DNA of 64,000 bases. It comes from Malania oleifera. Its lineage: Eukaryota; Streptophyta; Magnoliopsida; Santalales; Ximeniaceae. Under the pieces are notes generated by a model. It searched no databases, had not been told where the DNA came from, and saw nothing but the letters and a program-made list of their open reading frames with translations. The stretch lies in NCBI RefSeq assembly GCF_029873635.1, contig NC_080423.1, positions 93,911,691-93,975,690 of the forward strand. The letters run 5' to 3'. Below are positions 47,236-59,193 of this stretch, piece by piece (positions within the stretch are counted from its first letter, which is position 1; every line of letters starts with the position of its first letter). Position numbers and translations under genes: made by a program.

Positions 47236-48240
47236 TTTGTTCCCACCCCTACCATAATTTCTAACATGAGTAGTGTCTTTATTTACAGACACTGCCACAA
47301 ACTTTGTCATCATGGATACCTTCATTATGGTACCATCAATGCCATTGTTGTTACCTTCATGCCCATCATCGGATCATCCTTCCAAATAATTTAGATGACA
47401 CCAGTTTAGTAAGTATTTTTTTAGAGACTGATGATGTGATTTTGGATTTTACAATGGGATGCCATAATTTTTCCTTAGTTCCAGAAAAGATAGTTTCTTT
47501 GAAAGGCTCATTTTTAAATATCATTAACTAGTTAATCCGTGAAAAACTGAATTATAAAAACTCATTCTATGATTTCCTACTCTTTTCTGGTTTTCGCATT
47601 CTCGCTCCACCCTTCCTGTCAAATACAACTGGTAACTTACTATGCTAATATTCTTCAAACCATTCTAGAAATATTTTTCTTGTTTGTGGCTTAAAACTTG
47701 TAGGCTTCTTCTTTTTCTTTTTCATCATCGTCTTCTTCTTTATCTATTGTGTCTATTTGGCATTTGGATCAAGGAGCTACTAAGTTTGTGGATAATTCAC
47801 CAATATTCTAATTCACTTGTCCTTAGTTTGGTGTGTCACTATGTCATAGACTCACAAATTGTTGTAATTGAGAATTCCATACACAATATATATTTATATG
47901 ACATCAGAATGCTTCATCTTTGCATTATTTATGTTGTAAATCATTTAGTTTCCTCATAAGAAATTAGATGGATGAGGAAATGTTAAAAATATTAATCTTC
48001 TATAGATTAATTTTTTTGAAGGCTCAATCAAGGCTCACATTGAGGTTTGCCTCAAGATGAAGCATGCCTAAGGTGCCTCGAGGCTCATTCTAAAATACCA
48101 AATCCCAAAAAGGTCAATGCATTATACACCGAGGTTTACAATCCACAAAAGGTCACCTTGTGCACATTTTTAGTTGAGACATACATTTTTGCTGTGAATC
48201 TCAAGTTAGAATTGGCTAAAAAATTTTAACTACATGTGCT

Positions 48241-48595
48241 ACATGAAAGGTGCTAGATTAGATTCAAAAGAAGGGGGAAGAGACGTATTTAAACTTGTTA
48301 GAGCTAGAGAAAGAAAGAGCAAGGACTTAGGTAATGTAAAATGTATAAAAATTAAAAAGTGATGATGATATTGTCTTGATTAAGGAAGAACACAAAAAAG
48401 AAAGGTGGCAAGGTTACTTTAGTAAGCTATTTAATGAAAACCAAGTATAAGACTTAAAGTTAGAATTGACAAATGAGGAAAAAGCTAAAAATATGAGATT
48501 TATTCGTAAAATTAGAGCTAATGAAGTTAGCATTTAAAAAGATGAAAAATGAAAATTTATAGGATCGGATAAAATCCCAATTGTTTTACTGTGGA
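48241..48595 (+). mobile_element. RTE LINE fragment
   Basis: Plus-strand frames resemble the linker region of the 44822-47235 LINE: ARERKSKDLGNVKCIK, ERWQGYFSKLFNENQV, LELTNEEKAKNMRFIRKIRA. Stops and frame changes abound. It separates duplication copies A and B. Confidence 0.8.
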
Positions 48596-48630
48596 AGTGT
48601 TTCAATTTTGCATTCTATATTATGGTCAAT

Positions 48631-49836
48631 AGACTCGATACTGCTACCACCTCTGCTGCCATCCCCGATACTATTAACATTGTTGCTACCAGTGCCTTTG
48701 TCACGGTCATTTTAGTCAATCTACTACTCTTTTGTCATTGGTGCTGCCAAAAAGCAGCGCTGCTGCCATTGTCAGCAACACGATCGTTCCCACAACCAAA
48801 TACACCACTAACCACCATTGTTGTTCTATTACTATTGTAGTAAATCCCACCCTTACCATAATATTTAACACCCTTACTGTCATTTACAGACACTGCCACC
48901 AACTTTGTCGTCATAGGCACCTTCATTATGGTACCATCAACACCATTGCTGTTACCATTATGCTCATCATCCTTCCAAATAATTGAGATGCCACCAGTTA
49001 GTAAGTTTTGTCTTTAGAGACTGATGATATAGTTCTGAATTTTTATAATGGGACGCCAGAATTTTTCCTTAGTTCCACAAAGACAATATTCTTTGAAAGG
49101 GCTCATGTTTAAGTACCTATAACTAGTTAATCCATGCATACAAACTCAATATAATAACTCATCCTACGATTTCCTACTCCGCTACCCCCCCCCCCCCTCC
49201 TACCAACCCCCAAAATACAACCTGGACTTATTATGCTAATACTCTTCAAACCATTCCACATATTTTGTTACATGTCTCTAGCTTAAAACTTGTATGCATC
49301 TTCTTTTTCCTTTCCATCATCATCTTCTTCTTCTTCTTCTTCCTCTTCATCTGCTGTCTCTATTTGGCATTTGCATTAAGGAATTGGCAAGTTTGTGAGC
49401 AATACACTAATAATACACTTGTTTGTTTGGCGTGTCATTATGTCACAAATTGCTGTGATTGAGAAGTCCATACACAATACGTATTTGTATGACATTGGAA
49501 TGCTTCATTTTTGCGTCCTTTATGTTATAAATCATTTAATTTCCTCAAATGACCATTAGATGGATGGGTAATTGTCGAAAATATTAATCTTTTATAAATT
49601 TTTGTTTAGAAGGCTCAATCAACAGTCAAATTAGCCTCAAGGCAAAGCATGCCTAAAACTCCTTGAGGCTCATTCTAAATACCAAATCCCAAAAGGTCAA
49701 TGCATTATAGTGATTATACATAGATAATTACACATTTGTACAAACGGCCACTTTGTGGGCATTTTAAGTTGAGACATGCATTTTAGGTGTGTGAATCTCA
49801 AGTTTGAATTGTCTAAAAAATTTTAACTATATGTTT
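48631..49836. repeat. Local duplication, copy B
   Basis: This is the uninterrupted copy of the duplicated intron segment; see copy A. Short His/Thr/Ile-rich frames here appear in both copies and look non-coding. Confidence 0.8.
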
Positions 49837-50073
49837 ATGTCTAAGGAAGAATGTCATAATATGAGTTAATCTCTAAAACTTTTGAACCTCAACCTTTCCA
49901 AAATAATTGAGAGTTTGCATCTTAAATCTTGAAAACAATTTGAACTTTGTGATGTTATACCTATCTCTTTGTGTGATTCACTTAATGAATTCACGTTAAT
50001 ATTTTTTTGACTGGCCTACAAGTAGTTCACATATTATATGTGATTTTTTTTACATTTTATTTGTAATTTTATT
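49837..50073. other. Putative intron, nothing recognised
   Basis: AT-rich, no coding or repeat feature. Confidence 0.4.
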
Positions 50074-51163
50074 AGGGTCTGTTTGGTATCGATGCTGTTT
50101 TCTGTTTTTGTTCAATGAAGAAATAGATTAAAAAAACACATTTTTTTAGGGTTTGTTTGGTATTATTGTTGTTTTCTGTTTTCTATTTTCTGTTTGTTAT
50201 TTTTGCATAAAAAAGAAACAGAATATAAAATTGCATTTGTTTAGGGCCTGTTTGGTATTGTTGTTATTTTTTATTTTTTTTGTTTTTGTTTTTGCATAGT
50301 GAAGAAACAGATTATAAAAATGCATTTGTTAGTCAGTTTTTTGTTTTTGTTACTAGTTTTCAATTGTTTGTGAAAAACTGAAAACTAGATTTTATAGTTT
50401 TCAGTTGTTTTGGCATCCTGTCACCAGAAATTTTAGTATGTAGAAATAATTTTTTGGATTAAATCATTCATTTTATACACTTTTAAATTAAAATTAAAAT
50501 AAAATGATTATATGAATTAACTAGAATTAAATTAAAATATACATAAATTTCAAAAAATAATAATAAAGCCAATTACAAAATATTTTTAAATTATCATGTC
50601 CAATAAAATTTTTATCTGAAGTAAATTTTGATAGTATAACAATTAAGCAAAATAATTATAATAATTTCTATATTAATTATAGTAATTTTTAATGTATATT
50701 ATTTGTAATTTTATTATTTTATCATATTTTTACAATATTATTTGATTTAAAGATGAAAATGATCATATGAAATTATGAATTAAATATAATTAAAATAAAA
50801 ATATACGTAAATTTCAAAAAATTATAATAAAGCCAATTACAAATACTTTTGCTATTTCCCAATAGTCATGTCCAATAAAATTTTTATTGTAAAGTAAATT
50901 TTGAAAATATAGCAATTGAGTAAAATTATCATAATATATTTTTTAATATGTAATATTTGTAATATTATTATTTTATCATATTTTTATAATATTATTTGAT
51001 TTAAAGATGAAATTGAGAGTTTTTTAATTAAAATTTTAATTTGTATTGTTTTTATAAATATTACCCACACAGAAGGTTGGTTTCTGGTTAATTTCTGTTT
51101 CTGGTTTTTGGTTGTCATTTTTGGTTTTTGTAATTTTTTACAGTGACACTAAATGGCCCCTTA
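50074..51163. mobile_element. Candidate non-autonomous hAT-like element, 1.1 kb
   Basis: The left end GGGTCTGTTTGGTATCGATG and the reverse complement of the right end, GGGCCATTTAGTGTCACTG, agree at about 13 of 19 positions. The GGGCCTGTTTGGTA-type end is common in plant hAT-like MITEs. The left end is repeated three times (about 50078, 50150, 50248). The body is an AT-rich tandem duplication (50505-51012). No clean 8-bp target duplication was seen and there is no transposase. Confidence 0.5.
50505..51012. repeat. Tandem duplication, about 250-bp unit, 2 copies
   Basis: Both units contain AATAAAGCCAATTACAAA, then TCATGTCCAATAAAATTTTTAT, then ATTATTTGATTTAAAGATGAAA, separated by about 250 bp. 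Confidence 0.85.
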
Positions 51164-51803
51164 TATATTATGATTTAATGGATTATTACATTATCTGAAA
51201 TTAGTGTATATTTTACCCAAAAGTTAGTCCTATCTCTGATACACGGCCAAGTTATGCCAATCTGTTCTGGAACCAATGTTCATTGGTAGATTTACACATC
51301 TATCCTTCTGAAGCAAACCTGCCCCACCTTTTCCACTGCATGCCCAACTCCATGGGGCATGTGTGCCAATATGGAACTTTAATCTGGATTGAAACTATTT
51401 TCTTGTCGCCTTATCAATATTTGCCAGATTGTTTGCTGGAATCAGCCATGGAATGTCTTTCTTAACTACACTATTTACATAAATTCTTTAGCAAATTTTT
51501 TGCTCAAATTTTGGTGAACTTTTCTGTCTATATTTTCAAGTATCGAAGGGTTGAATTTTCACCTTTTCTTTAGGTGAAGAGTGAGGTCAACATTCATTGA
51601 ATTGGTTGCCTTATTCAGGCATTAATTTTCCTGGACCATTTAGGCAAGTTTTTTAAATTATGCTAGTAAATAACATATCTGTGATTTTATGCTGGCACCT
51701 TTTAGGTATTCATCACGGTGAAGTTGCTGATGTTGATTCTTTTTTACCATATTGTACCCTTTTATCTTGTCAGTCAAATTTGTTACTGTTGGTCATTTTG
51801 CAG

Positions 51804-51921
51804 ATTTTAGTTGCCTACTTCATCAGCAGTGGCATGTGCCTTCAGCAGCATCATAGAGGGACTATCAAAACTGTATGTGGCAGGATTTCTGTGATTGTTA
51901 CTGCTTACTATCCTTCCACTG
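51804..51921 (+). other. Possible second 5' non-coding exon of the RING gene
   Basis: The segment is preceded by a T-rich stretch and TTTTGCAG, followed by CCACTG|GTTAGT, and is less AT-rich than its surroundings. It has short upstream ATGs but no domain. This rests only on splice-like borders. Confidence 0.25.
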
Positions 51922-52113
51922 GTTAGTGCTGTCCCATGCACTGATTGATTCTCTAGTTGCCACTTAGTTCAGTCTTGCTGTGCTGGTGTTTTGGTAATCA
52001 TTATCAGTTTTATGCCCCTTATTTATATGCAAGTCTGATGTTATGATTCTTGTTTCTTTGGTGCTTTGTTTGTCATTGTGTTGACTTTCTGCTTGCCCTG
52101 GGTCCAGTTCCAG

Positions 52114-53835
52114 ATGGATGAAGAGACGCAGAGTACCTCCCAGAACTTGGCTCAGTTCACTGTGAATAGCAATAGGAATGGTGATTTAGGAGTTGACTGT
52201 TCTGACTTATTGGCAGCATGTGCTCTTTGTAGAAGAAATTTTTCACCTAATAATGAGGCAGCTGGTGATCTTGAAGCTATATGTGGGGACTGTAAATTCT
52301 TGTTACTTGAAGATCATGGAACCCCTGTTCAGGACCCTAACCAAATGCTGTCTGGAAGAAGAAGAAGAAGCAGAAGGTACAGTAGTTCCGAGTCAATTGA
52401 GGATCATTTCTCACAGCAGTTCTCGCAAATGATTAATCTGGCGAGACAAAACGAATCCACGGTCTTTGGACATGAGAATCTACCTGTAAATGGTGATGCC
52501 GCTGCTGCAAGGCTATTCCAGCGCACAAGTTCCCATACTACCCCTAGTGGGTCTAGGAGATGGTCACGGGTGTTGTCTGATACTGAAAGTGAGGGCTTTG
52601 ATAATTTGGACTCTATTTATGGAGAGAGTGAATCAAGTATAAGCTTTAGTGGGTACAGGGTATTTCATGGTGAGAGTGATGTTATTTCTTTTAGTGCTTA
52701 TGGAGGAGATTCTGATGCTTCTGTGGATGGACATAGTTTTCTGGATACCGAAATATTTACCCATCCAGATGAGGGAAGTGATCTTGATAGTGATACTGAT
52801 ATTGACCCAATGCATGCTGGTCCCAGTGAATGGAACTTAGATGAAGAAGAGGATGGCGAGGATGACGACGATGATGGTGAATGGGAAGAAGCTGATACTG
52901 AGGAAAACGCAGTTGAATCAGCAACAACTGGAGTCCGGCTCCCAAATTTTCTCACTTCAGGCCTTGGTGAAAGCATTGGCCATGAAATTTGGCGCAGTCT
53001 TTTTGGTGTTCCTGAATTTGAACGTGTACGCTGGGGAATTAGGGAAGGCGCACAGACTGCTAGCATCTTTGCTGGTTCAGAGGGATCAAGGTTATCTCGT
53101 TATGTTGGGAATTCTGGGGATTACCTTGATGGTAGAGGCTTTGAGGAACTGCTAGAGAATCTTGCAGGGGCAGACAGCTTGAGACGAGGTTCACCTCCTG
53201 CGTCTGCATCTTTTGTTAATAATATGCCGCGCATGATTGTTAAGGAGGAACATTTGAAGCATGATGGTTTGGCCTGTGCAATCTGCAAGGATCATCTTTC
53301 TGTTGGGACCGAAGTGAACCAGCTTCCCTGTTTTCATATCTATCACCCTTCCTGCATCTTGCCGTGGTTGAGCGCACGAAACTCATGCCCCCTTTGTCGG
53401 TACGAGCTTCCTACTGATGACAAAGACTATGAAGAGGGTAAGCAGAGGGCTAGTCTTCAAATGGAAAGCCGGGAAATCCAGTCACAGGGTGTGAATGAGG
53501 ATGGTTACTCTGATGTGACTGATGGAGGTGAAGTCGATGAAGCCGGTGAATATAGTCAAGGTAGACTGCTGCTGGGAGAGCCCATGGATGTAGATCCCGC
53601 CGAAAGTGACTCCTCTGGCAGGGATGGTAGAAGAGGGAGATGGTTTTTTCTCGCTGCTGCAGCTCCAATTGTCTCACTTGTGGGTATGGTTCTTGTGTTG
53701 TGGTTGGGCAATCCTCTGGCAGAAGGAAGAGGGTCTAGAGGCCGTCCTGGCTTTGCTGAGCAGGGCCAGCGTCAAAATCAAAGTTCCCCACACCGAAGGG
53801 AGAACCCGAGCAGGAGGTGGTGGTATCTATTCTAA
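52114..53835 (+). CDS. RING-H2 E3 ubiquitin ligase (At5g60820-like), 573 aa
   Basis: Likely an E2-recruiting ubiquitin ligase. The RING-H2 is complete at about residues 388-429: CAIC, 14 residues, CFHIYHPSC, then SCPLC (C3H2C3 with all eight ligands). The block around it (NQLPCFHIYHPSCILPWLSA, YELPTDDKDYEEGKQ) is typical of plant proteins like At5g60820. A zinc-ribbon-like N-terminus has C36-x2-C39 and C57-x2-C60. A Ser-rich middle and a D/E-rich stretch (about 240-265) follow. A hydrophobic segment at about 510-533 (FFLAAAAPIVSLVGMVLVLW) suggests a C-terminal membrane anchor. I chose the ATG at 52114 because GGTCCAGTTCCAG immediately before it looks like a splice acceptor. The 16 residues readable upstream would then be intron. 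The coding exon is intact and intronless. Substrates are unknown. Confidence 0.95.
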   Translation: MDEETQSTSQNLAQFTVNSNRNGDLGVDCSDLLAACALCRRNFSPNNEAAGDLEAICGDCKFLLLEDHGTPVQDPNQMLSGRRRRSRRYSSSESIEDHFSQQFSQMINLARQNESTVFGHENLPVNGDAAAARLFQRTSSHTTPSGSRRWSRVLSDTESEGFDNLDSIYGESESSISFSGYRVFHGESDVISFSAYGGDSDASVDGHSFLDTEIFTHPDEGSDLDSDTDIDPMHAGPSEWNLDEEEDGEDDDDDGEWEEADTEENAVESATTGVRLPNFLTSGLGESIGHEIWRSLFGVPEFERVRWGIREGAQTASIFAGSEGSRLSRYVGNSGDYLDGRGFEELLENLAGADSLRRGSPPASASFVNNMPRMIVKEEHLKHDGLACAICKDHLSVGTEVNQLPCFHIYHPSCILPWLSARNSCPLCRYELPTDDKDYEEGKQRASLQMESREIQSQGVNEDGYSDVTDGGEVDEAGEYSQGRLLLGEPMDVDPAESDSSGRDGRRGRWFFLAAAAPIVSLVGMVLVLWLGNPLAEGRGSRGRPGFAEQGQRQNQSSPHRRENPSRRWWYLF

Positions 53836-54200
53836 CTGATTTTGTTGTTGGATTCAAATTGAAAACTAGTAACCTCTAGTGATTATGTTTGATTGCTTTG
53901 TTTTGTATCTATATTATGGTGTATCTTTGATGTCTCCAATGAGCGAGTCTGCGTGCTTACTTCATGGCATTTGGCATTTTTCAAACTCAGCATGTCACTT
54001 TCTGTTTTTGTTGAATGAGTAAGCATCTGAGCGTGCATACATGTATATGATAAGAACCTGTTCCTGAACCAGTTAATGTATGCTTGGAACTGGTTTGGTT
54101 CTGGTCTTAACTTGTAATAAGATGAATGATGAATGATTTTTTTTTTTTGCTTATTTAACACTAGTTGTGGGACACCCAATGGAGTGCTCAACAATTTTCT
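53836..54200 (+). other. 3' UTR and downstream region of the RING gene
   Basis: Unique T-rich sequence follows the TAA stop. AATAAG near 54116, followed by a T run near 54137, could serve in polyadenylation. Beyond 54200 the DNA becomes AT-rich and repeat-like. Confidence 0.45.
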
Positions 54201-54879
54201 ATAGTTATATGCAATTATTTTAAAATAATGACAACTAGTTGTAAATAATTTTTAAAAAATAACAATTTAATAATTTATCCTCTATTTTTAGAAAAAGAAT
54301 CAGTTTATAGCCATCCCTTAATTAATAATTTAATTTTAATTTTAAATTTGAAGAAAAAACTATATTTTGGTAATAAGGAGAAAAAATTACATCATAAAAC
54401 TTTTTGGGAGGGAAGTTTGTTTTCTTGTGTTAGCAACCATGGAAACAAATGACCTTGAATCTGGGTTTGTATGGATTTGGATAGAACTTAGTATAATTTT
54501 ATATTATATTTTGTTTAAATTTACGTAAATTCAAATCTAAGGTTCGAATTTCAGATTTCTAAATGCATGGTTAGTGTTAGCAATCTTGAGCTTAACATGT
54601 GCCTAATCTTGATTCCACAATTTTGATCTTAGATTTCGTGTGTTGGTCCTTCTGCATGAGTAGCATAATCAATCTTTGATCCTTTTGCCCAATGTTAACA
54701 TCATAATGGACTGATGAGAATTTCAAGAGAAGCAGCTAAGGTAATGGAAATTCAATCAAGGGTGAGAATATGAACCGGAGCAGTTTGACATCAAGGTGAT
54801 TTTTTTTTTTCTTTTTCCTTAAATTCTAAATTGGACAAGTAAGCATTTCATAGACAGCATCTAAGCCAATGGAAACTCA
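54201..54879. other. AT-rich intergenic stretch, no gene seen
   Basis: No coding frame or terminal repeat is recognisable. The 5' end of the downstream L1 may lie here. Confidence 0.45.
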
Positions 54880-54904
54880 ATCAAATGGCAAGAATAGGAC
54901 TTAG

Positions 54905-55930
54905 AGCAGCTTGCTCTAATTTGAATGACAACCAATTGCAATTCTTTGATCCTATTAGAAAAGATGGAAGAATCTTGTTGAATCCTCCTACGGAAATTAT
55001 GAGGTCATTGATAATGGAAGAATGACCTAATCAGACAATTCCTTGACTAAAAAAAAAAACTCCCATTTACTAGTATGTTGGAAATGTTATTGATGAACTC
55101 TGCAGAAGGGCTGCAAATATGACGATGTATTCCCTCTCAAATGGTTCTTATATTTTCAGATTTCATAATCAGGATGATAAGGAATGGATTCTAGATGATG
55201 GGTCTTGGTTTATTGGGAAATATCCTTTATTTTTTTATCAAATTGGAATCCTCTTGCTAAAACAAAGAATATGCAAATGGAGAGAATCAATTTGGGCAAA
55301 GCTTTATGGTATACCACTTGTCTATGCTATTGGTGGTTTTAACTACATTGCTAGCATTATAGGTACTCCTTTGCACTTGAACTCTTGCACAAGATAGGTG
55401 AAGAAATTGACTTGTGCAAAAGATTTTGTTGAAATTGACTTACAATGATGATCTGCTAGAATTTTTTTTATGTAATGGATTCGGATGGGCATATAGATAC
55501 TATAGAGGTTGAGTACGCTTCGAAACCCCTTAAATGTTCTTTTTTTTTTTTTTCTCAATTTGGTCATCTTTAGGAGTATTGTAGATCAAAGCAAAAATAG
55601 GTAGAAAAGAAGCATCATGTGGAGACTTCCTTGCCCATGTCTAACTCTTTTGATGTTCTTAATGATGTGGATAGTAGATTTGATCAAAGGGTTAATAATG
55701 AGAAAGATTTCTTACTAAATCCTAAAAATGTTTTTAAGGATTTTGCTCTCAAAATGAATGAGGAATGTTTTTCTAATGTTGCAACTATAGGTAAAAATGT
55801 AATGGAAAATGTGATCCTAATGAAGCGTCTACTAGTAAAAAGTAGACTAAAAATTTTCTTCCTCGCAAGAGTTGCGGAGGACCATCCTTTATGTATGTAT
55901 TTGTATGACATGAACATACCATAAGTGATT
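54905..55930 (+). pseudogene. L1 ORF1 remnant (DUF4283-type)
   Basis: The open frame at 55119-55397 reads SYIFRFHNQDDKEWILDDGS, WFIGKYPLFF, and WAKLYGIPLVYAIGGFNYIA with SIIGTPLHL, matching the DUF4283 domain of plant L1 ORF1 proteins. Text before it (FDPIRKDGRILLNPP) and after it (55619-55924) appears to be the rest of ORF1 in other frames. Several stops lie between. Confidence 0.7.
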
Positions 55931-56316
55931 GAATGATTAGTGATAAGTATATATATTAATATAATAATAATGATGTGATTTTTCATTGACGGTTCAATCA
56001 CTCATGATAGACAAGTGTCATATGAATATGTGTACCGAGATGGTTCTGTACAGTAAGTTTGCACCCCCTACTTAAGAGGGAATCATTGGTCATAAAAGTA
56101 AAGTAAGAAGCCTATTGAAAATGGAGAGTCCTAGTTGAAATGTCCATTTCTTGAGTATGCTCTTATGAGTAGAGTTAAATAAGGATTTCTAATATTGAAG
56201 AGTAATTCTTTGAATTTTCCTAATTAGAAAAAAGCTCTTTCTTCAATAATAAGGGAATCTAATACGAAATGTTGGTTGATGAATTAATTATGATTTAAAG
56301 ATTGTTCTTGTAGTAA

Positions 56317-58237
56317 ATGTTGACCTTATAGGTCACACCCGGTTTTGATAATGATAAATACTTAAGTATTTGATGGTTTTCAAGTATATGTGCAGGCTTA
56401 GATGAGCATCTCAAGGAATGACACTTGAAGTAAGACATGAAAATCCTGAAGATTTTAATTCATATTGTAAATTCAATTAATGTAATATGGGTCTGTAATA
56501 GTAACTAGGGATATGGTCTGTAATAATTACTTGCATATCATGCATATAGGATATATGATATGCTCAGTAAGACCTTAGTATAACTCTAGGTCCCAACACT
56601 CATGTACATATATCATATAAAATTCAGGAGTGTTAAAAATACATTAAATTGAATATTATTAGGGAGTTTGAGAGAGCTCGGGTGACCAAACCCCAGGAGT
56701 TCAAAACTCCTCGTTAGTCGAACTGTTGAAAAGTCAACAGTTGACCTAAGCTCTCGGGCGACCGAACTATTTTATGCATACCTTCCACGGGCGCCCGAAC
56801 CTTTTGAAAGAGACTCTTCACCAACTCGAGCTACCGAGAAATTTAGTTCAAATTAAGCCCCGAGCGACCGAATATGTGCGTTCGGGCTACCGAACCTAGG
56901 ACTGGGCACCCGAAATTCCGCAGAAATGTTACTGACTTTTGTTCAGGCCATTGAATTGGGACTCGAGCTGCTGAACTGATTTAAAGGATTTTTATAATTG
57001 TGTCTATTCAGGTGACTGAACCACGGTTCAGCCACCCAAACCTCGCCGGGTTAAAAATATTTTAACTGAGGTAAATACGGGTTAATATGGGTTAATTGTG
57101 TTTAAACATTTTGAAACTTTTCTAAGAATACCCAACAAGTCTCAAACGGTTATAATTTTTACCTTACTTATAAATATAGGCTCATTTGTGAGGATTTGCA
57201 ATTAATTAGCAAATTCATTAGCCAAGAATCTTCTCTTTTGCAAATATTTTTTTTGTCCAAATACTCTCAAATTTCCATTCCCTTGATATATTTTGAGATT
57301 GTGAGAGCATATATAGTGTGCTTTTGATTGCTAGATTGTGCTAAAAAACCCATTTGCTTGTGTGATTATTGATATTCTTTTTGGGGAGTTTGGCTTAGTT
57401 TTATCCCACTAATTTCATATTATAAATTTTTGTTTGGATAGACTAGCAAGCTTTGGGGTCTTTGCATAGTTGTTGTAAGACTTCCATAACTTTGATTTTT
57501 GTTATGCAAAATTTTTTTTCAACAAGCAAAAATAATTTTCAAACTAATAGTATGCTTATTTCATTGAAGAAAATATTTTTGAGATAGTTTGAATATCTTA
57601 TTAGTATCTTTCGAATCTTGATTTGTTATTGAAATGTGTTTTTCTTAAATTCCAAGATATTACTTGTATTGAACACTCTTAAGCATTTCATTGATTATAC
57701 CCTATTGAGTGTTGTTTGCACAACCATTTGCATCACTGAGCTTACACTATATCCATATTGTTGATGTGTATGTGATTGCACATATTGGGTACATATTTGC
57801 TTTACATGAAAGCATAATCAGTGTACCAGTATTATTGAGAAAAATATTATTGTATTCCAAGCATGGCTTGAGGGGGCGGTAATCTAGTCCGGTAAAGATT
57901 ATGTGTAAAGGTTGAGGTCAGCTTTGTGCTAATTGACTTGATTTGTTTAGATGCCACTCCACCTGTTTAAGTGAGCATTATAGTGGTAATCCTAGTACTT
58001 GTTAGTCAAGGCGGGGACGTAGGTAATTTTCCGAACCTCGATAACACTTATGGATGTCACTTACATTTTACTACTTTCTGGTGCATGCTTAGTTGATTAG
58101 ATTGTGCTATTTAATTTCTGCTACATATTGCAATTGATTTATTTTACTTGCACTAGATTGTTGTTAGGATATTGACCTAAGACATCAATTTTAAAATACC
58201 AATTCACCCCCCTCTTGGGATTACGATAAAGCTAACA
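56317..58237 (+). mobile_element. Solo copia (SIRE/Maximus-like) LTR, 1.9 kb
   Basis: It starts TGTTGACCTTATAGGTC and ends GCTAACA after AATTCACCCCCCTCTTGGGA. Flanks GTAAA (56312-56316) and GTAGA (58238-58242) are a near-match target duplication. A GGGCGACCGAA-like array occupies about 56676-57050 and a TATA box (CTTATAAATATA) 57167-57178. It sits inside the L1. Confidence 0.82.
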
Positions 58238-58460
58238 GTAGATACTTTTGTGAAGAAAATTTTAAGCTTGGAGGTGAAAAAATGAATAGAGAATATGGTA
58301 GATCCCAAAAGAGTCCAGCCAAGCTTGGAAAAATATACTAGTTTTATAAATTTCAAATGATGAGGGCTTATGCTACAAGAGAGGAGACTAGACTCATTGG
58401 TGACCTTGCTAAAGAAAGAGTGATTAGAAGACTTAATTAGTAACTCTTCTTTTATCATGG

Positions 58461-58880
58461 TTGATGTTGTCGAGGCAAAGATTAAAATTATATCTCATTT
58501 TGAAAGTTATTATTGAGGATTCCCCTACCTGCAATATCACTTTCCTTGATGTCAAATTCCTTTTCAGGAGAGGATTGCTTGGCTTCTCCAACAATGTAAA
58601 TGATGTTTGTTGGATGGTTCTTAGGGATTTTAGTACAACAAAAAATCAATCTGAAAGCACTTGCCTCATTTTAGCTACTAGTATTTTGGGTGTTGGATAT
58701 TCTTTCGTGTGTGTGTGTGTGTGTGAAGTCTAGCTTGGATGTCTTCCCATACCCAAGCCCTCATTTTACTTGGCCAAATATGAGGAAAGATGGTTTTATT
58801 CTAAGGAAATCAAACAAGGTTACTTTCCATATCCACAACCAATCCTTTTCCTATCTTGTTGACTTCCTTCTTCTTGGAGT
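58461..58880 (+). pseudogene. L1 ORF2 endonuclease remnant
   Basis: The frame has VCWMVLRDFSTTKNQSESTC, cognate of the PWxVxGDFNxI block of L1 endonucleases with D-F kept and N lost. Then, in another frame, it has SPHFTWPNMRKDGFILRKSN, cognate of the FTWSN...LDRV block. A (GT)n run at 58709-58726 lies between them, where the frame changes. Confidence 0.7.
58709..58726. repeat. (GT)n microsatellite
   Basis: Nine GT units lie within the L1 endonuclease remnant. Confidence 0.9.
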
Positions 58881-59193
58881 TTCTTATCACTACTTGCTTT
58901 AGTCAATCTTAGCTTCAATGTTTCTTACAAAGGTTCTACATTCCCTTTCTAATTCTTGAATTGATGGATTTATCACCCCAAGCTCCTTGGCATCGTTAAG
59001 CTTGCTTAAGGCACATCATATTCATGTAATCCTATGTACAGTTTATGTTAAAATATGAAAATTTTCAAATAAGAACTACAAATTTTTCATAAATATTACT
59101 TCTCTAATTTGAGTGGAATATTCAAACTATTAAAAATGATTTGAACAAGTTCAACTTTATATGCTTAATACGCAACAATATGTCGGTCCTATT

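Larger units (their letters stand above)
43818..48236. repeat. Local duplication, copy A (interrupted by TRIM B and an RTE LINE)
   Basis: Pieces 43818-43894, 44701-44811 and 47246-48236 match copy B (48631-49836) in order, for example TCATTTACAGACACTGCCAC, TTCATTATGGTACCATCAA, and CATGCCTAA...GAGGCTCATTCTAAA. The gaps are explained by TRIM B with about 380 bp of unassigned flanking DNA, and by the LINE at 44822-47235. Confidence 0.8.

Noticed and set aside
47110-49540. Several His/Cys/Ile-rich short open frames
   Set aside because: They occur in both copies of the duplicated intron segment with unrelated frame breaks and no domain.
52066-52113. Upstream in-frame ATG of the RING gene
   Set aside because: The 16 residues are translated from what looks like intron, ending in a splice acceptor; the family start MDEET fits 52114.
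52633-53066. Minus-strand open frames inside the RING gene
   Set aside because: They mirror the Ser- and Asp/Glu-rich coding strand, and the plus-strand protein has a complete RING.
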